DNA of 64,000 nt from contig NC_091046.1 of the NCBI RefSeq assembly GCF_963966145.1, forward strand, positions 30,628,001 to 30,692,000, given 5' to 3'. The notes below the pieces were generated by a model. It ran no database searches and was not told the DNA's origin. It was given only the letters and a program-made list of their open reading frames with translations. This document shows positions 1 to 11,695 of this stretch, piece by piece; positions within the stretch are counted from its first letter, which is position 1, and the number at the start of each line of letters is the position of its first letter. The position numbers and the translations under genes were made by a program. Origin of the DNA: Tenebrio molitor (taxonomy: Eukaryota; Arthropoda; Insecta; Coleoptera; Tenebrionidae).

Positions 1-132
1 AACGAACACACATATTACAAACAAAATTGAATAACTTATCAGTAATTATCAGAAAAGCAATGTCATTTTATATTCACAAAAACTTTTAAGTAATTTTTAA
101 TGATTTAAGCTATACCGTGTCCTATTTTTTAG

Positions 133-3100
133 GTAAGAATAATGAAAATGTTAGATCATCCAAACATAGTGAAACTATTTCAAGTAATCGAAACTGAAAA
201 AACTTTGTACCTGGTAATGGAATATGCTTCTGGGGGTGAAGTGTTTGACTATCTAGTACTACATGGTAGAATGAAAGAAAAAGAAGCTCGATCTAAATTT
301 AGGCAAATTGTTTCAGCAGTGCAGTACTGTCATCAAAAAAGAATAATTCACAGGTAACTTAAATTATTGTTAAACCGGTTTTACTATATATTTTCAACAT
401 ACGCAATCTTCAGAGATTTGAAGGCTGAAAACTTACTGTTGGATAGTGAAATGAACATTAAAATAGCAGACTTTGGATTTTCGAACGAGTTCACACCCGG
501 AAATAAATTGGACACTTTCTGTGGAAGTCCGCCCTATGCAGCTCCTGAACTTTTCCAGGTAAACAAGCAAAACTTCTTTAACACTCATAATAATTGTGTT
601 TATAAATAATTGTGTTTTGTGTGTCAGGGCAAAAAGTATGATGGACCAGAAGTCGACGTCTGGTCATTGGGAGTAATATTGTATACTCTGGTGTCGGGTA
701 GTTTGCCTTTTGATGGTTCAACGTTGAGAGAATTGAGGGAAAGAGTACTGCGAGGAAAATACCGTATACCTTTCTACATGAGTACAGATTGTGAAAATCT
801 GTTAAAAAAATTCCTTGTATTAAATCCAGCGAAAAGAGCCAATCTTGAAACTATTATGAAGGACAAGTGGATGAACCAGGGGTATGTGGGGTTAGTCAGT
901 TAACTTTAATAGATGTTGTCCATTCCATGTGGATTGTTGGTAGATTTCTATTACGTTTGAATGCTTTGATCTTGTTTTAATTATTATTACGCCTCTCCAT
1001 TTTTAAGATCAGTACTGTAGTGTGAATAGATGAATATTAGTGATTTGGCAGTATTTTTTGTAGTAAAATTAATATTCAGATGTTAGTCACAGACATTCTC
1101 ATATTTTTTCTTAATTTTATATTGATGACTCTTAGCTTAAATTAATTATACTACAAAGTAAAATGGTTAAGAAAAGTATTCATATTGTTTAAATACTTAG
1201 AAATTTTATATGAGTATACTTTAAATGCAAAAACATTTTTTAATGAAAACTGCATGAAGTAAGTATATTTGATAAACCGTCATGTAATACATATAAATTA
1301 TATTCAAGTTAGAAGATAATTTATTAGGGTTATTTTTTAACTAAAATATAAAAAAATCATTTTTATTATTTACTCAGTGTTGAATATTCTTACAAAAATA
1401 GTATTATCAAATCACTGTTGTAGTGTATGTGTAAAGAATCTGTTTTGCATTGTAAGCGTACTTAGTGTACGTTCTCACTGTCGCTTTTTTCTTTTAGTTA
1501 CGAGAACGATGAATTGAAACCTTATGTTGAACCAGAGGCAGATATGAGTGATCCTAAACGAATAGAAGCTTTAGTCTGCTTAGGTTTCAACAGGTACGAC
1601 GTTGAAAACTCATTGGATTCCCAAAAATATGATGATGCTTATGCTACGTATTTACTACTAGGACGCAAAAGTACAGATGTATGTAGCATTCGTGGTAAAA
1701 ACCTTAATTTACCTATTCCATGTTTTTCTTATAGCCTGAAAGTGATGGCAGCCGAAGCGGAAGTAGTTTATCTCTTAGGAATATGTCTGGTCAACCACCA
1801 GTGGGTGCTCCACAACCCACAGCACAGAGTCCTTCACATCGCGGTGTTCATCGTTCAATATCGGCAACGCATGCCAAGCCTAATCGAAGGGCCTCAAGCG
1901 GAGGTTAGTTTTTTTATTAAATTAATATGTAACTGTGATTACTGATTTTTGTCCTTTCTTATATCCAGGTGGCACGATAGGTTAGTAAAATTAACTACGT
2001 GTTTGTGGGTATTTTTTATTTATAAAATTTGTTTGATTTTAGGAGAAACGTTAAGAACAGGACCGCAACCACAAGTACCTGCACCTCAAAGTAATAATCA
2101 CCAGTCAGGTTTTAAAAGGCAAAATACTGTGGATAGCGCTACAATTAAAGAAAACAGTGCTAGACTTAATGCTAGGCCTGCCAGTGCTCAAGCAAAAACT
2201 GCAACAGAAAACAGTAAGTTTGTGAAAATTACTAATACAAATTGTTAAGAGAAAAACTTGACCAAAACTTTTTTTTTGTTTAACTTGTAGCTTTCATTTT
2301 GTAGCAACCCGTTTCCTTAGAGTAGTTATAATGCACCTTTTTTATTTTTTTAAATTAGGTATACAACCTCCAAGTAAAGCTCGAACTGTATCTAAGAACA
2401 CCACGTTATCTTTAGGAACCACGGTCGGTCGTCGATCTACAATTAGCTACGATGGCAAATCAGAAAGTACGGAAAAGACTAACTTGACCACTGAGGCACC
2501 AAGGTGAGTTTTGTTTAAATTGGTCGATGCAATTGTAGAACTCGGAGGTTTAGTGCTTTACACTTAAAAGTTAATGACGTACTGTAAATGACGCTCAAAG
2601 CCATTAAAAGTAGACATACGACTCTAATTTCATAGATTCAGGTGTTAAGTTAATATTCGTCAATTGTACTTATAAAATTGGATTATAAATACTTTGGGAA
2701 AGTACACGCGCACACATACTCGTATTGGTGTACAGGTGTTACGGAAGCCCGCATAGAAAATTTTTAACCACCAAGGGAACTTGTCAAAATAAGCAATCAG
2801 AAAATGAGTTTCAACTCTAAGGGCCAGTTGTTTAGTGCTTGGTTATTTGGTTATTTCTTAGTTACAGGTTTTTCAGTCAATTTTCCTCCCTTAACCGTGG
2901 TTAAGTTAAACAAAATTTTAACCGACCGAAGAGGGCTCGGTTAACCGGTGGCGTTTGCTCAGTATTGTCAATTGTCATCATCACATCAGCTGTGGTTGTG
3001 GTTTGCACGTGCACGTGGTTTCTTGCAAATAGTTGGATGACTTCTAGCTTATTTAGCTATTTTTGAGTTGCGATTAATTGTGAAAAAATGGAAAAGAGTG

Positions 3101-6100
3101 GTCGTTCCAAAAGCTTTTCTACCAATGAAATAAATTTATTGATAATGTCGGTGGAATCCAACAAAAAAGTTGTCGAGTCAAAAAAAAACGGACTGTAACC
3201 AACAAAGAAAAAGCAAAAATGTGGGAAAAAATTGCTCTTTCGTTTAATTCACAAACAATAGGTGTTAATCGGGATGCAAAAGTGTTAAAAGAAAAATGGA
3301 CCAATTTCAAACGTGTGACGGTGAAAAAATACGCTTCAGACAAGACCAATATGTATTATGTTGGATATTTCCACGAATTTCCTCCAGTAACAGATCCGTG
3401 TTTTTGGAAAGTCTAAATCTAATGTAAAATTCATCGTTATTCCAATATTCTAAATGATTCCGTCTAATTTGCAGTCGAGGATTTTTACGAATTCTTCCCA
3501 AATTAACCACAAAAGACTGCACCAAACTAACACAACTCTCAGCTGAGCTATTTACGCCTCGAATTTCAAATTTTTAACCTGAAAATCTAATACGCACGTG
3601 ATTGCGCACAAGCAATGTTACCAATGTGACGAAAATAATGGTTACTTAATCAACATTTATCTAACCAAATATTTGGTACTGAAAAACGGCATCTCGGTTA
3701 AAATATTGGTTAACTTTTAACCACTGTTACTTAACCGGAAAGTTAACCAGCCACTGAACAACTGGCTGTAAAACTTTTACCCAGCCGATGGACCTAGTAT
3801 TGGGTTAATAGTACTACCTCCATGTCCCCAACTAAACACGGAAAAGTTAGCTGCTCGAGTAAAATATTCCAATAAAGAAACAAAATGTAAATAGCAAAAA
3901 ACTTACTTGTTGTCCCCACAGTATGTGTTGAGGTGGATTAGTAATAAGTTTGGTGACTTGACATGATAAAATAGCTATAATAAGTGGTCAAAATATCCTT
4001 CATTGTAGATACAGACTTGCCCACCTCGTGCAAAAAGAGCTTGTATTCGCCACATCATAACTACATTTACACAAATAGTTTTGACCATTTGCATCATATG
4101 AGTGGTCAATTTTTTGATGGAGATGTGTACAGTGCTTGATGTGACAACACTGATATTAAAATTGGTCCGTAGAGATCCACCCATTTTTGTTTAAAATTGT
4201 TATTCAATCAATTAGTTTCTAGTGTGGTGAAGCTCTATTTTGCACCTTAATTTATTAATACCATATATCACACGGTGTCGCACCTTTTTACTCAGCGCGA
4301 TTATTTTCACACAAATAATGTCGTAAACAATTGATTAGTTTTTGCGCCAAAAAGTGTTAACAAAAACATTTTAACTTTCATACATAAACAATCGTTTCAA
4401 GACAAATTATAAATAAAATCTGGTTGATTGTGTCGATTTAAGCGTCGTTTTCATGGTGGCTTTACAAGCGTGGCTCGCTCGGCTAGCTTGGTTTTGGAAG
4501 AGTCGTTTTCATTTTCATGGTGGCTTGCTACTTCCAGACAGCCACGCCAACGCGCATGCGCTATTGAGCGAACTAGCGTTGAACTGTCACATCAGCTGAT
4601 TTGATTATGTAGTTGCGAGTTCGAGCGCATGCGCAAGCTTTCAAAGTCTGAGCGTGGCTTTGAAAAATAGAAATATTTCCTATTCTAGCAAAGTCCGAGC
4701 CACGCCGCGGCGTTTTTTAAAAGCTGTGCTCCCATTGGTCGAGCGGCTTCGAAGCCAAGCGAGCCACGCTTCTAAAGCCACCATGAAAACGACCCTTTAT
4801 ACAGGTAGTTAAAAGTTACACGTGAGCTTCCATTACAGCCCTTTCACAATGGCGTTAACGTTACGTCGATGTTAAAACGTTAATGTTAACATTAGATCTA
4901 ATTACATGTATTTCAGTATTTTTTACAAATTATTTCCGTTGGCTAATGTTAGAATGTAACTTTAAGAATCCAGAACATTTCTAGAACTAACGTTAACGCT
5001 AACAATATCATGCAACATTAATTTTCATCATAACGTCATTGTGAACGGTCCACAATGAAATACATGTAATTTTGAATTTCTAGATCTAACGTTAACATTA
5101 ACGTTTTAACATCGACGTAACGTTAACGCCATTGTGTATGGGCCTTTACACCCTGTACACATATAAATGTATATATTTTTGTCTGGCTTAAGGGATAGCC
5201 AACATTCAAATGAAATTGATTTGATGAACTATATGACAGTTTTTAACGCCTAAATATTTGCGCAAATGTATTACTACTTTTGAATTTTAATGTTCCACAA
5301 ATATTGTGAACATCAATTCAGTCATTGAACGAATCATTGATTTGTAACACTTCTGATGTTTAATATTTATATAACACTTTCTTACTACAACCCACTTAAT
5401 TTTAGTGTTTATTCGTGCCGCTAGAACTACCACAATTATTTCGTATTGAATATGCATAATAATATGTAATGATTTAGTTAATTAGATTTGTAAGTTTTTT
5501 TTTAACCTCCATATATGTGTTTTATTTAAAAATGAAAAACTCTTTCGGATGTAGAGTAAAAGTTGTTTTTAAACAGCATTAAGTATTACAGAAAGTTTTT
5601 TAATGTACTGTATACTGTGTAGTAGGAATGTTACCGCTTTTATAGAAATTACAACATTTTCAACGAGAATATAACAGAGATCATTTAATGTTTAATGAAG
5701 TAGGTGCAAGACATTTTCGGTTTAAAAAAAAAAAAATGTTTGTAACGATTTTAGTACCTATAACAAAACTAATTTTAGACTAAATTTATCTGATGCCTGT
5801 CAAATTGAGAAAGATCGTTAATTTTCCTTTTGATAATTTATATTGGGTGTTTTTTTTTTTTAATTTCACCTCATAGTAGGCGTTGAAGAGTCGATTGTGA
5901 ACGCACTATGCAGGTTGCGGATCACGGATCAGCTGTTTAAATGTTACGTTTTACACGAGTGGTACGTTCACAATCGACTCTTCAACGCCTACAACTAGGT
6001 GAAATTAAAAAAATACACCCGATATGTCTTTAATTGTCTATCAATTAATTTAATACTTATGGAAGTTGTAATTAGGTTACTTACGTAGTTAAATAATACT

Positions 6101-9100
6101 ACTACTTCTACCATACGATCAAATAAAAAATGCCAACCAAGTTACCTATGAAAGACAATGTCTTCGCTAAATTTTTATTTGAAATGTCATTCCTGAATTT
6201 TGTTAAGCACTAAATTCACGTTGTTTTGGCATAATGGAAGGCCATGATTTATTTTTTTAACGTTGGACATACTGTTTGATTTCCGTCACTAAAGTGCCTG
6301 ACATGCGGACCTATCAAAATGAACATAACATGTTGCTGAATTTCCCGCGATGTTTGAATATTCGCCTATTGTACAGTTGGCTTCAAAAAAAAAAACGGGA
6401 AATGAAATTTGACCTAATGTGAATTGAAAATTTAATTTGTCAATTTATGTCTGTTTGACAGTAGTATTTGTATTTGCATAACTGACATTTCTGACACATA
6501 AGTATAGTTTTTTAACCTACATTCTAAAAGGTCGTTTCAAATTATAAAAATTTAATAAAATTTGACAGAACTTTTTCTGACAGTTCCCGTTTTTTTTTTT
6601 TAAGCCAACCGTAAACTAGTAAAACTGACAACAATGCCCTAAACATTGACGCTATATACAGGGTGTTTTCGAAGTTGAGGCACTCCTTGTAACATGTGAT
6701 AGTATGCGTTGTTCTAAAGAATTTTAGCCAAAATCACCTTAGTAAAATGTGTACAGCAATGAAGATACAATAAGTTAATTTTTTTGAAATTTTGAAACCA
6801 GTCCTGCTCAAATTTGCGCTGATTTGTTAAAAATTAAGATTGACAAAAAAAAAATCAAATGAGCATGGATGTTAATCAAAAATACTGTCAGAGTTGTCAT
6901 CTAATTAGTCGCAATGGCTTTATCATTACGAAAACAGTGAGCTCAGAGATATGGTGCTAATGTATGGGCAATGTTATCACGTTATCAGAATGCGGCTGCG
7001 GCGTCCAGAGAGTACGCAGAGCGATTCCCAGAAAGACCCAATCCTGGGCCACGTCAGTTATTAATCTAGTACAGCGGAGAAATAGACAGGACCGGACTCA
7101 AAATTTTAGAAAACATTAAAAATATACAATCAATTATCTCCGTTAATACAAACATTTTACTAAGAAGATTTAGGCTAAAATTCTAAAGAAGAAACCATCC
7201 TACCTCGTGTTACAAGGAACGCTTCAACTTCGAAAACACCCTGTATTTATGAACTCAAACTTACCTAATTCAACAAACAGGTTTACATACTACCAAATAC
7301 ATACAATGCAAAATTTCCAAGGCCTCCCATTATGCCAAAACAACATGAATGCATTTTTTTAGATAATAACATTATGTATTGCACATGATGGTTTTTACTT
7401 TTTAGACTATTAAAAAAATGTATGCTTAAATCCTGCTTTATGGCAAGTGACGATTCTCTAATAACAGGTATTTACATAAAAATTTATGAATTAGCCGCGT
7501 AATTCTGTTTTTCATGAGTAACTTTAATGGCATTTTTTAATCATGTGGTATATTTCTTTACTAACCGCATGTGCAGTTCTGGTGAAGGTGGGGGCACCGG
7601 AGATTCTTTACGGCCTGCCAAAGGCCATGTTAAATCTGCTTCGGTCAGTAGTAGTGGACCAGAACCCGCCTCTGATCCACTTCGTACTAGGTAGGTTTTT
7701 TAGACTGTCTCTGTGTGTTTATATTTCCTACTTAACGAAGTACCCTAAGAGCTTCTTATTTCCTTCCCGCTTATTTAAAATTAAAACGTTATAGTTCTAC
7801 CTAGAACTGTTTGATTGGATTGGAAAGACTCCCAGTGTATTTGGTTATTATTTGACTTCTATTTGAATTTTTATGCAAATTTTTAACCTTCAGTCGCACA
7901 AGTGCATCGCCGGCGACAACAAGGCAGCCTGCATTCCCTAGGAATACATCGTCCAGAAGTACGTTCCATTCTGGACAAACTAGGCCGAGAGCTACTTATG
8001 CGCAAGCCTCACCTGGAGATTCACCGCATACGAGACCATCATTCTTCGCTAAATTCAGTCTCCGAGGCTTTACAAAAAGGTTAGTATCAAACGTTATTAC
8101 ATTTTGCCAAACTTGTAAATAAGGTAAGATTAATTTTTGTATGTAACATGTATAAATAAAAAAAAGTTTACTTTATCTACAAGTTTATTTCTTTTAGAAT
8201 ACTAACTTTTTCGTGCTTACATCATCGCTTCTTTTTGTTTGCTTTTCTATAAACTCTAAGCTACTATTTAGACTTAAACTTGGTTTTCGTTCACTTATAA
8301 TACTTACATATTTTACTTGTCGAGACATTTTAACTGGAACTATTAGTTTTTTTTTTTTTTTATAGTAACTAATTTTAATCAAACAAATAGGATAATAACA
8401 CCACCACTATTTTATTTTCCGAACTGCACCTTCTTCCTTTTATAACTAATACTTTTGTGGAACATCATTGAATTTAGAGAATAAGTGATAATAGTTGTGG
8501 AATTGTGGTTGTTACAGTGTTACATCAGTTTTTCAGTCTTTTATTTTTCATCTTACCATTTCATGTCTGTACAATTTATTATAAATAACTCATATAAACT
8601 AATATTCTACATTTTTGATAATTATTGTTTTAAATAAATCAAAAAATTTTCCAATTTTAAAAGTTACGGTTATTGAGCTGTAATTAAAAATGAACAAACT
8701 AAGATAAAAAACCCAACGATGTTTGCAAATGAAAAATAGTCATAAATTTTCGTGTCGGCGTGATGAAACTGGACAGCAATTTGCAGCGAGCCATGTGAAC
8801 TGAAATAATTGTATGTGTTGTTCATGTGTGTTTTATTTACATACATTTCTATGAAATCTTGTAAATACTGTGTATTGTTGATGTAACGCTTGTAATAACC
8901 GTTTGGGATTTGTGTGTGCGAGTGGTTCGTCCCTTACCGGCCATATCATGATGATCAAGATTATTTCTGGTTCAGGAATTAAAAAGGGCATTGAGGGACG
9001 CACCACCGCATGCCCGATGACCTACACTACATCTCTGCCACTGCAATTGGAACGGACACCACTTCGCCGCATACATTACTCGATACTCTGGAAAAATTAA

Positions 9101-11695
9101 TCGTGAAGACGTGAATTGTGGACTAATGACGCTAAGACATTGTGTTTTTATATATATTTTTATGTATTTAATAGTATACTTGAGTCGTTAAGACATTTGT
9201 TAAAAGGTTATAGTGAATTTATTTATTTCTGTTTTTCTGTAAACTTGAATTCTACATCCGATCTTGGAGATATCTTATGTCTCTCGTATTTTAAATAATT
9301 TTGTGTAATGTCATAAATAGTGCGTTGTTTAAAATAAAGTGTTAAACAGATGACATTTTCGAGACGACAAAAACTCGATATTTAAAATCAAAGACTATAA
9401 AATTTGTCACTAAGTACTAATTTTTGTCAAAAAATTGAGCTGTAGTTTGAATTACAATGACATGTTTGCTATCTTTTTATCAGATGCATTGTTAACTGAT
9501 AATTCAAGATATTTTTTTTTCTTTGTTTGTTTAAGTATAATTTTTCATAATCAAAGTATTCTATATTGTCTTAAATTTAGAATTTTATGTAACAGCCTCT
9601 TCCAAACACAATAATATAATAAGAAGGATATTGACTAGTTATGTTTAATTATTGCCTTCAACTTACAGCTAAACGGAAGGCATGTAATGTATATCTACAA
9701 TTATTTGCATTGTAAGTAAAATTACAATATTTTGAACGTTATGTAAAGAAACTATTTGAAAGGGTCTCCGACATCAAGTGCTTCCACAAAATTGGAACAC
9801 GCTCGCATATTAAGTAAGATTTACGTTATTTTTTGTAGAAAAAAATCTGTAAAAAAGTTATACTTTTTTGTAAGGCGCTTTTTAAAATTTGACATACCAC
9901 ACTCCCCATTCTTGAATAGGTAAAATATTTTTATGATGCAAACTATAAATCATCAATTGATTTAACAATATGGCGAAGAAACCTTTTGTAGATATCGCAG
10001 ATATTTTCTTTCTAAGTTAATCTTGCGTTTTGAATACCAACATTTATGAAATTAATTTATGTTTGTATTTTTTTTTCTACTGCCAGCTGTTTTTTTTTTT
10101 TTTTTTTTTTTTTTTATTAAATGTATTTATGTACATGTTTTGAAACCCCAGAAACAGATGGGACACTTTTATTATTTAATACATTCTTTTACTTAATCTA
10201 AACGCTTCATCTTGTTATTCAAAGTTTATATTCATTACTAATATATTCATCTTTGTGTTTCTTATCCTTTTGATTTTGTTATTTTCAGAGCATTAGATCC
10301 CACCCAACATGTTAAATATAGCAACTCACCATTACCTACCGTAGGGTAAGTTGATTACACCGGATGGACGAAATTGAAAAAAGATTGCAATACACAATTC
10401 CGTGAAAAATGGAGAAATTTTAAAATTAAGTTCCAACACAATCTTAAGTGTACATTTTTATAATTTTGAATTTTTCTAAAAAATTAAGTTGCCGTACTAA
10501 ACTAACCAGGAATCTGTGATTTCAGCGACAATGTGTCTTATGTTTGAAAATCTTTAAATAATAGAACTAAATCTAAAGAAGAAAACACAATTTTCAAAAT
10601 GTTTTGTTCTAATGAAATATATGAGTTTTTGTTTTCGAAATCCGATTTTTTCCAAAAACATATCTTGCTGCTTTTGCTTATCCGTCGGATTTGGATTCTT
10701 ACAGACCGAAACATTCACTTATAACAATCGTATAAATAAAATACTGTAATTAAAATATTTGTGTTAATACGATTCATGTATTTAACCCATATTTTACCCA
10801 TTTCGCTATAAATACTATACACATTTTTATTTCAGTTGCATTATATAACTAAACCTTCAGGACCAAAAACTTATAAACTCTATCCACTTCTACACTTATT
10901 GTAATTTTTTTTACGATGTAATAAAACATTCGACATATATACCAACATTCCATATGTCAAACGCGAATGTAATTAATGTAAGTTTGTGACTAAACTTTTT
11001 TGTGTGGTGATGTCAGTGTTGTATGTATTTGTAATTTCAAAAAAAAAAATTGTCAATGGGCCTTTGTATCTACTTTTTGTGTTTTTCCAACATATTACGT
11101 TCTATGTATTTTCAATAAAATTGTAAAAATGGAACACTTGATGTTATGACCATTTAGGTTCAATGGTCCATAACAAGTGGACAAACATCACTTGTATTTT
11201 GAAGCTCACACTGATGCTCAAGATGAAAACTTTGTGTCAACTCCATCGAAAATAGTGTCGGTCGTTTAAATTCCATCTTGACAACCACATGATAATCCAT
11301 GTGATTTCTAGGGCTGGGGGAGCACAAAATGATGACCAAGTGAAACCGCGTTCCCTTCGATTCACCTGGTCGATGAAAACGACGTCAAGTAGAGATCCCG
11401 CGGAGATTATGGCCGAAATTCGCAAAGTGCTGGACGCTAATAACTGCGATTACGAACAACGGGAACGATTCCTTTTACTTTGCGTCCACGGAGACCCCAA
11501 TACGGACAGTTTAGTACAGTGGGAAATTGAAGTGTGTAAATTACCCAGACTGTCACTAAACGGTGTAAGATTTAAAAGAATTTCAGGTTTGTGAGTTTCT
11601 TGCGTGTATGCGGTTTTGTAAATTTTTAAGTTTTAGGAACAAGTATCGGTTTTAAAAACATCGCCAGCAAGATAGCGAATGAGTTGAAGCTGTGA
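133..11695 (+). CDS. par-1: par-1/MARK serine-threonine kinase, 3' part of gene
   Basis: Polarity kinase that phosphorylates microtubule-associated and polarity proteins at the cell cortex. Exons read from splice sites and phase: 133-353, 414-558, 628-881, 1498-1678, 1735-1903, 1969-1980 (optional), 2043-2213, 2359-2503, 7577-7690, 7894-8079, 10289-10345 (optional), 11312-11586, 11637-11695. Together they encode 662 residues ending in ANELKL. The window opens inside the kinase N-lobe at VRIMKMLDHPN, so the ATP loop and start codon lie upstream. Seen: HRDLKAEN split by the first intron; DFG; the activation loop LDTFCGSPPYAAPE with the threonine that LKB1 phosphorylates in this family; a UBA domain (about 1544-1670); a Ser/Thr-rich spacer; and a C-terminal KA1 domain (KPRSLRFTWSMKTTSS). 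The KA1 exons are among the best preserved. Introns are 50-70 bp in the kinase part, but the 2504-7576 intron is 5 kb of transposons. Nearly certain. Confidence 0.97.
882..1497 (+). other. par-1 intron, no other feature seen
   Basis: AT-rich intron between the kinase C-lobe exon and the UBA exon. No repeat or ORF was recognised. Confidence 0.7.
1969..1980 (+). other. par-1: 12-nt microexon of par-1
   Basis: A 12-base segment is bounded by an acceptor (tatccag) and a donor (gttagt) and lies between par-1 exons ending at 1903 and starting at 2043. It adds GGTI in frame. Skipping it also keeps the frame (RRASSG then GETLRTG), so it would be an alternative microexon. The flanking introns are 65 and 62 bp, each with GT-AG ends. 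Splicing is inferred from sequence only. Confidence 0.55.
2821..3768. mobile_element. PIF/Harbinger-like element with Myb/SANT-like ORF relic
   Basis: A 948-bp element inside the par-1 intron. Its ends are inverted repeats (left GGGCCAGTTGTTTAGTG; right, read inward, CAGCCAGTTGTTCAGTG). It is flanked on both sides by TAA, a 3-bp target site duplication typical of Harbinger elements. From 3088 the plus strand reads MEKSGRSKSFSTNEINLL, then a stop at 3197, and continues in another frame as MWEKIALSFNSQTIGVNRD and KVLKEKWTNFKR. This is the pattern of the Myb/SANT-like DNA-binding protein these elements carry. At least one frame break is present, so it is a relic. No DDE nuclease is seen. Confidence 0.7.
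3088..3416 (+). pseudogene. Myb/SANT-like transposon protein, broken
   Basis: An N-terminal stretch (SFSTNEINLLIMSVESNKK) and a C-terminal stretch (KEKAKMWEKIALSFNSQT, then LKEKWTNFKRVTVKKYA) lie in different frames. This fits the trihelix or Myb/SANT module of Harbinger accessory proteins. The break makes it non-functional. Confidence 0.55.
4443..4795. mobile_element. MITE, uninterrupted copy of the family at 22.9 kb
   Basis: The ends are inverted repeats: GTCGTTTTCATGGTGGCTTT at the left and its complement at 4773-4793. A second, inner left end begins at 4503, so the element carries a duplicated end fragment. The interior is rich in GCGCATGCGC-type motifs. It is the reverse-orientation relative of 22892-23335 and has a single TTTGCTAG site where that copy holds an insertion. 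Confidence 0.7.
4836..5145. mobile_element. Harbinger-like MITE, 310 bp, TTA target duplication
   Basis: Long imperfect inverted repeats are built around CACAATGGCGTTAACGTTACG, and TTA flanks both sides (4833-4835 and 5146-5148). The same family recurs at 61.7-62.8 kb, where one copy has exactly the same length in the other orientation. It has no coding capacity. Confidence 0.8.
5841..6024. mobile_element. short MITE, GGCGTTGAAGAGTCGATTG family
   Basis: An inverted repeat of about 60 bp per arm, with TTGGGTGT and ACACCCGA ends and a core GTAGGCGTTGAAGAGTCG. Related copies lie at 31461-31536 (one arm only) and 55139-55291. Confidence 0.7.
6374..6611. mobile_element. TA-flanked MITE, 238 bp
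   Basis: Ends CAGTTGGCTTC and GAAGCCAACCG-like inverted repeats run into A-rich and T-rich tracts and CGGGAA/TTCCCG. TA lies on each side (6372-6373 and 6612-6613). Confidence 0.65.
6659..7243. mobile_element. TA-flanked element with DUF4817 HTH relic
   Basis: The terminal inverted repeats read CAGGGTGTTTTCGAAGTTGA, with TA duplications outside (Tc1/mariner-type). At 6913-7070 the plus strand encodes ELRDMVLMYG in one frame and NAAAASREYAERFPERPNPG in another. This matches the DUF4817 helix-turn-helix at the N-terminus of an insect transposase family. A frame break separates the two halves and no DDE part remains. Confidence 0.65.
7244..7576. other. par-1 intron end, nothing recognised
   Basis: AT-rich sequence up to the acceptor at 7574-7576. 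It includes the right arm of the outer inverted repeat (to about 7352). Confidence 0.6.
8923..9338 (+). other. possible alternative last exon or 3' end of par-1
   Basis: This patch is clearly richer in GC than the surrounding intron. From an AG at 8921-8922 the par-1 phase reads open to a stop at 9098-9100, starting SGSSLTGHIMM and ending LRRIHYSILWKN. AATAAA follows at 9333-9338. It would replace KA1 with a short basic tail. The acceptor has no good pyrimidine tract and I recognise no homologue, so this could equally be an old insertion. Confidence 0.25.
10289..10345 (+). other. par-1: 57-nt cassette exon of par-1
   Basis: The segment is bounded by a strong acceptor (gttattttcag) and a consensus donor (gtaagt). 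Its 57 bases are open in the par-1 phase and encode about 19 residues (RALDPTQHVKYSNSPLPTVG when joined). The adjacent exons also join in phase without it, so it fits a cassette placed just before KA1, where MARK genes are often alternatively spliced. Confidence 0.6.

Larger units (their letters stand above)
6212..7352. mobile_element. outer inverted-repeat element holding two nested MITEs
   Basis: The ends share GTTGTTTTGGCATAATGG in inverted orientation. Between them sit the separate TA-flanked elements 6374-6611 and 6659-7243, so this looks like an older element used as an insertion target. Confidence 0.5.
8080..11311 (+). other. par-1 introns, AT-rich
   Basis: Intronic apart from the candidate exons at 8923-9100 and 10289-10345. 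It contains a T26 tract at 10090-10115. No transposon was recognised. Confidence 0.6.

Noticed and set aside
3219..4184. Minus-strand ORFs in the par-1 intron
   Set aside because: No homology recognised; they overlap the Harbinger relic or AT-rich intron.
10090..10115. T26 tract as a reverse-oriented retrocopy tail
   Set aside because: No gene-like sequence or target duplication could be found next to it; more likely a simple repeat.
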